Part shown: positions 63,796 to 64,000 of the stretch, in pieces
How the letters are laid out: the number at the start of each line of letters is the position of its first letter
How positions within the stretch are numbered: the first letter of the stretch is position 1
Assembly (NCBI RefSeq): GCF_020176715.1
Contig: NZ_JAIVMF010000017.1
Span: forward strand, 42,835-106,834
DNA length: 64,000 bases
Reading direction: 5' to 3'
DNA from: Stappia stellulata
GTDB taxonomy: Bacteria; Pseudomonadota; Alphaproteobacteria; Rhizobiales; Stappiaceae
Translations under genes and position numbers: made by a program
The notes under the pieces: model-generated
Told to the model about the DNA's origin: nothing
What the model saw: the letters and a program-made list of their open reading frames with translations, nothing else
The model's database searches: none

Positions 63796-63856
63796 TCCCG
63801 CCGGGGCACCCTTCTCTTCCCCCTCCGGCACGGGTCGGCAGTGCAGACATCAAAAA

Positions 63857-63881
63857 GGCCTCCGGGATCGTCCCGGAGGCC
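63857..63881. terminator. Terminator hairpin after tadD, T-run apparently displaced
   Basis: GGCCTCCGGGA and TCCCGGAGGCC form a perfect 11-bp stem with a TCG loop. Five A residues precede it, so it is a complete terminator for minus-strand transcripts. On the plus strand, where tadD is read, the expected T-run is missing and the insertion element begins instead. Confidence 0.7.
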
Positions 63882-64000
63882 TCAGACTGCTGACAAACCC
63901 CTGGCTTTGGCCGGGGGTTTTTGATTCATTGTTTTTATGTTGAAGAAGCCCGGCCCGGATCAGACAGCGCTCGAGATGGTGACGCTTGAGCAGCTTGTTC
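63882..64000 (+). mobile_element. Left end of an IS1182-type insertion sequence (cut by the window edge)
   Basis: The end TCAGACTGCTGACAAAC is followed by a hairpin terminator (stem 63898-63905 with 63910-63917, then five T), which would block read-through into the element. Transposase translation starts at the ATG at 63937; the first 21 residues read MLKKPGPDQTALEM then VTLEQLV, the typical start of IS1182-family transposases. Only this 5' fragment is visible. A 16-base copy of the end occurs at 15241. Confidence 0.75.
63937..64000 (+). CDS. IS1182-family transposase (partial, N-terminus only)
   Basis: Twenty-one codons are visible before the right edge. KKPGPDQTALEMVTLEQLV matches the highly conserved opening of IS1182-type DDE transposases, which normally continues with a PxDHLLRKID block. 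Whether the gene is intact cannot be told. Confidence 0.7.
   Translation, partial: MLKKPGPDQTALEMVTLEQLV

Noticed and set aside
1..64000. CRISPR arrays, rRNA genes and prophage structural genes
   Set aside because: No regularly spaced repeats, rRNA sequence or phage structural genes were noticed anywhere in the window.

Overview
The window looks like chromosomal DNA of a high-G+C alphaproteobacterium, most likely of the order Hyphomicrobiales. The reasons are the housekeeping order rpmH-rnpA-yidC-engB-argB-(HAD)-dapD-dapE, the def-marC-fmt-truA block, the alphaproteobacterial biotin transporter order bioY-bioM-bioN, a Tad-pilus lipoprotein gene preceded by CtrA-like boxes, and an encoded CCA on a tRNA-Arg. 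The genus is not determined.

Region 1 (1-26742) is a large accessory catabolic island. Its enzymes match, gene for gene, the actinobacterial KstR2 regulon for steroid C/D-ring (HIP) degradation: ipdA (cut by the left edge), a MaoC hydratase, ipdF, echA20, ipdC, several SDRs, a two-domain acyl-CoA dehydrogenase whose second half is FadE30-like, fadD3, fadA6, a FadE31-like plus a FadE32/33-like dehydrogenase, an enoyl-CoA hydratase and a second thiolase. Interleaved are a complete Liv/HAAT-type ABC importer (separate binding protein, LivH, a LivM-LivG fusion, LivF), a flavoprotein with the halogenase WxWxIP signature, a secreted SMP-30-like propeller, a KstR2-like TetR regulator and a LuxR regulator. 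The expected flow is FadD3 activation, side-chain beta-oxidation, IpdF/IpdC ring-C oxidation, EchA20 ring-D hydrolysis, IpdAB ring-C hydrolysis, then FadE31/32 and FadA6. A palindrome, TCGTCC-N4-GGACGA, recurs about 60-90 bases before the first gene of most of these operons and is the best candidate operator of the TetR protein.

Region 2 (26743-29065) is a scar: a frameshifted ECF sigma factor gene, an N-terminally truncated cytosine-C5 DNA methyltransferase, a small secreted orphan and a short direct repeat, ending at the 3' end of a tRNA-Arg(ACG).

Region 3 (29066-64000) is mainly core genome. It holds a histidine kinase / flavin disulfide reductase-like / TVP38 / DUF547 cluster, the rpmH-rnpA-yidC-engB ribosome and membrane-insertion block (with an acetyltransferase inserted), a GGDEF-EAL protein, argB, dapD, dapE, an SMR efflux gene with its TetR regulator, the def-marC-fmt-GNAT-truA operon, rmuC, ghrA, a degenerate receiver protein, the biotin ECF transporter, NlpC/P60, MarR, an M17 aminopeptidase and tadD. 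An IS1182-type element begins directly after the tadD terminator hairpin and runs off the right edge. A 16-base copy of its end lies in the steroid island at 15241.
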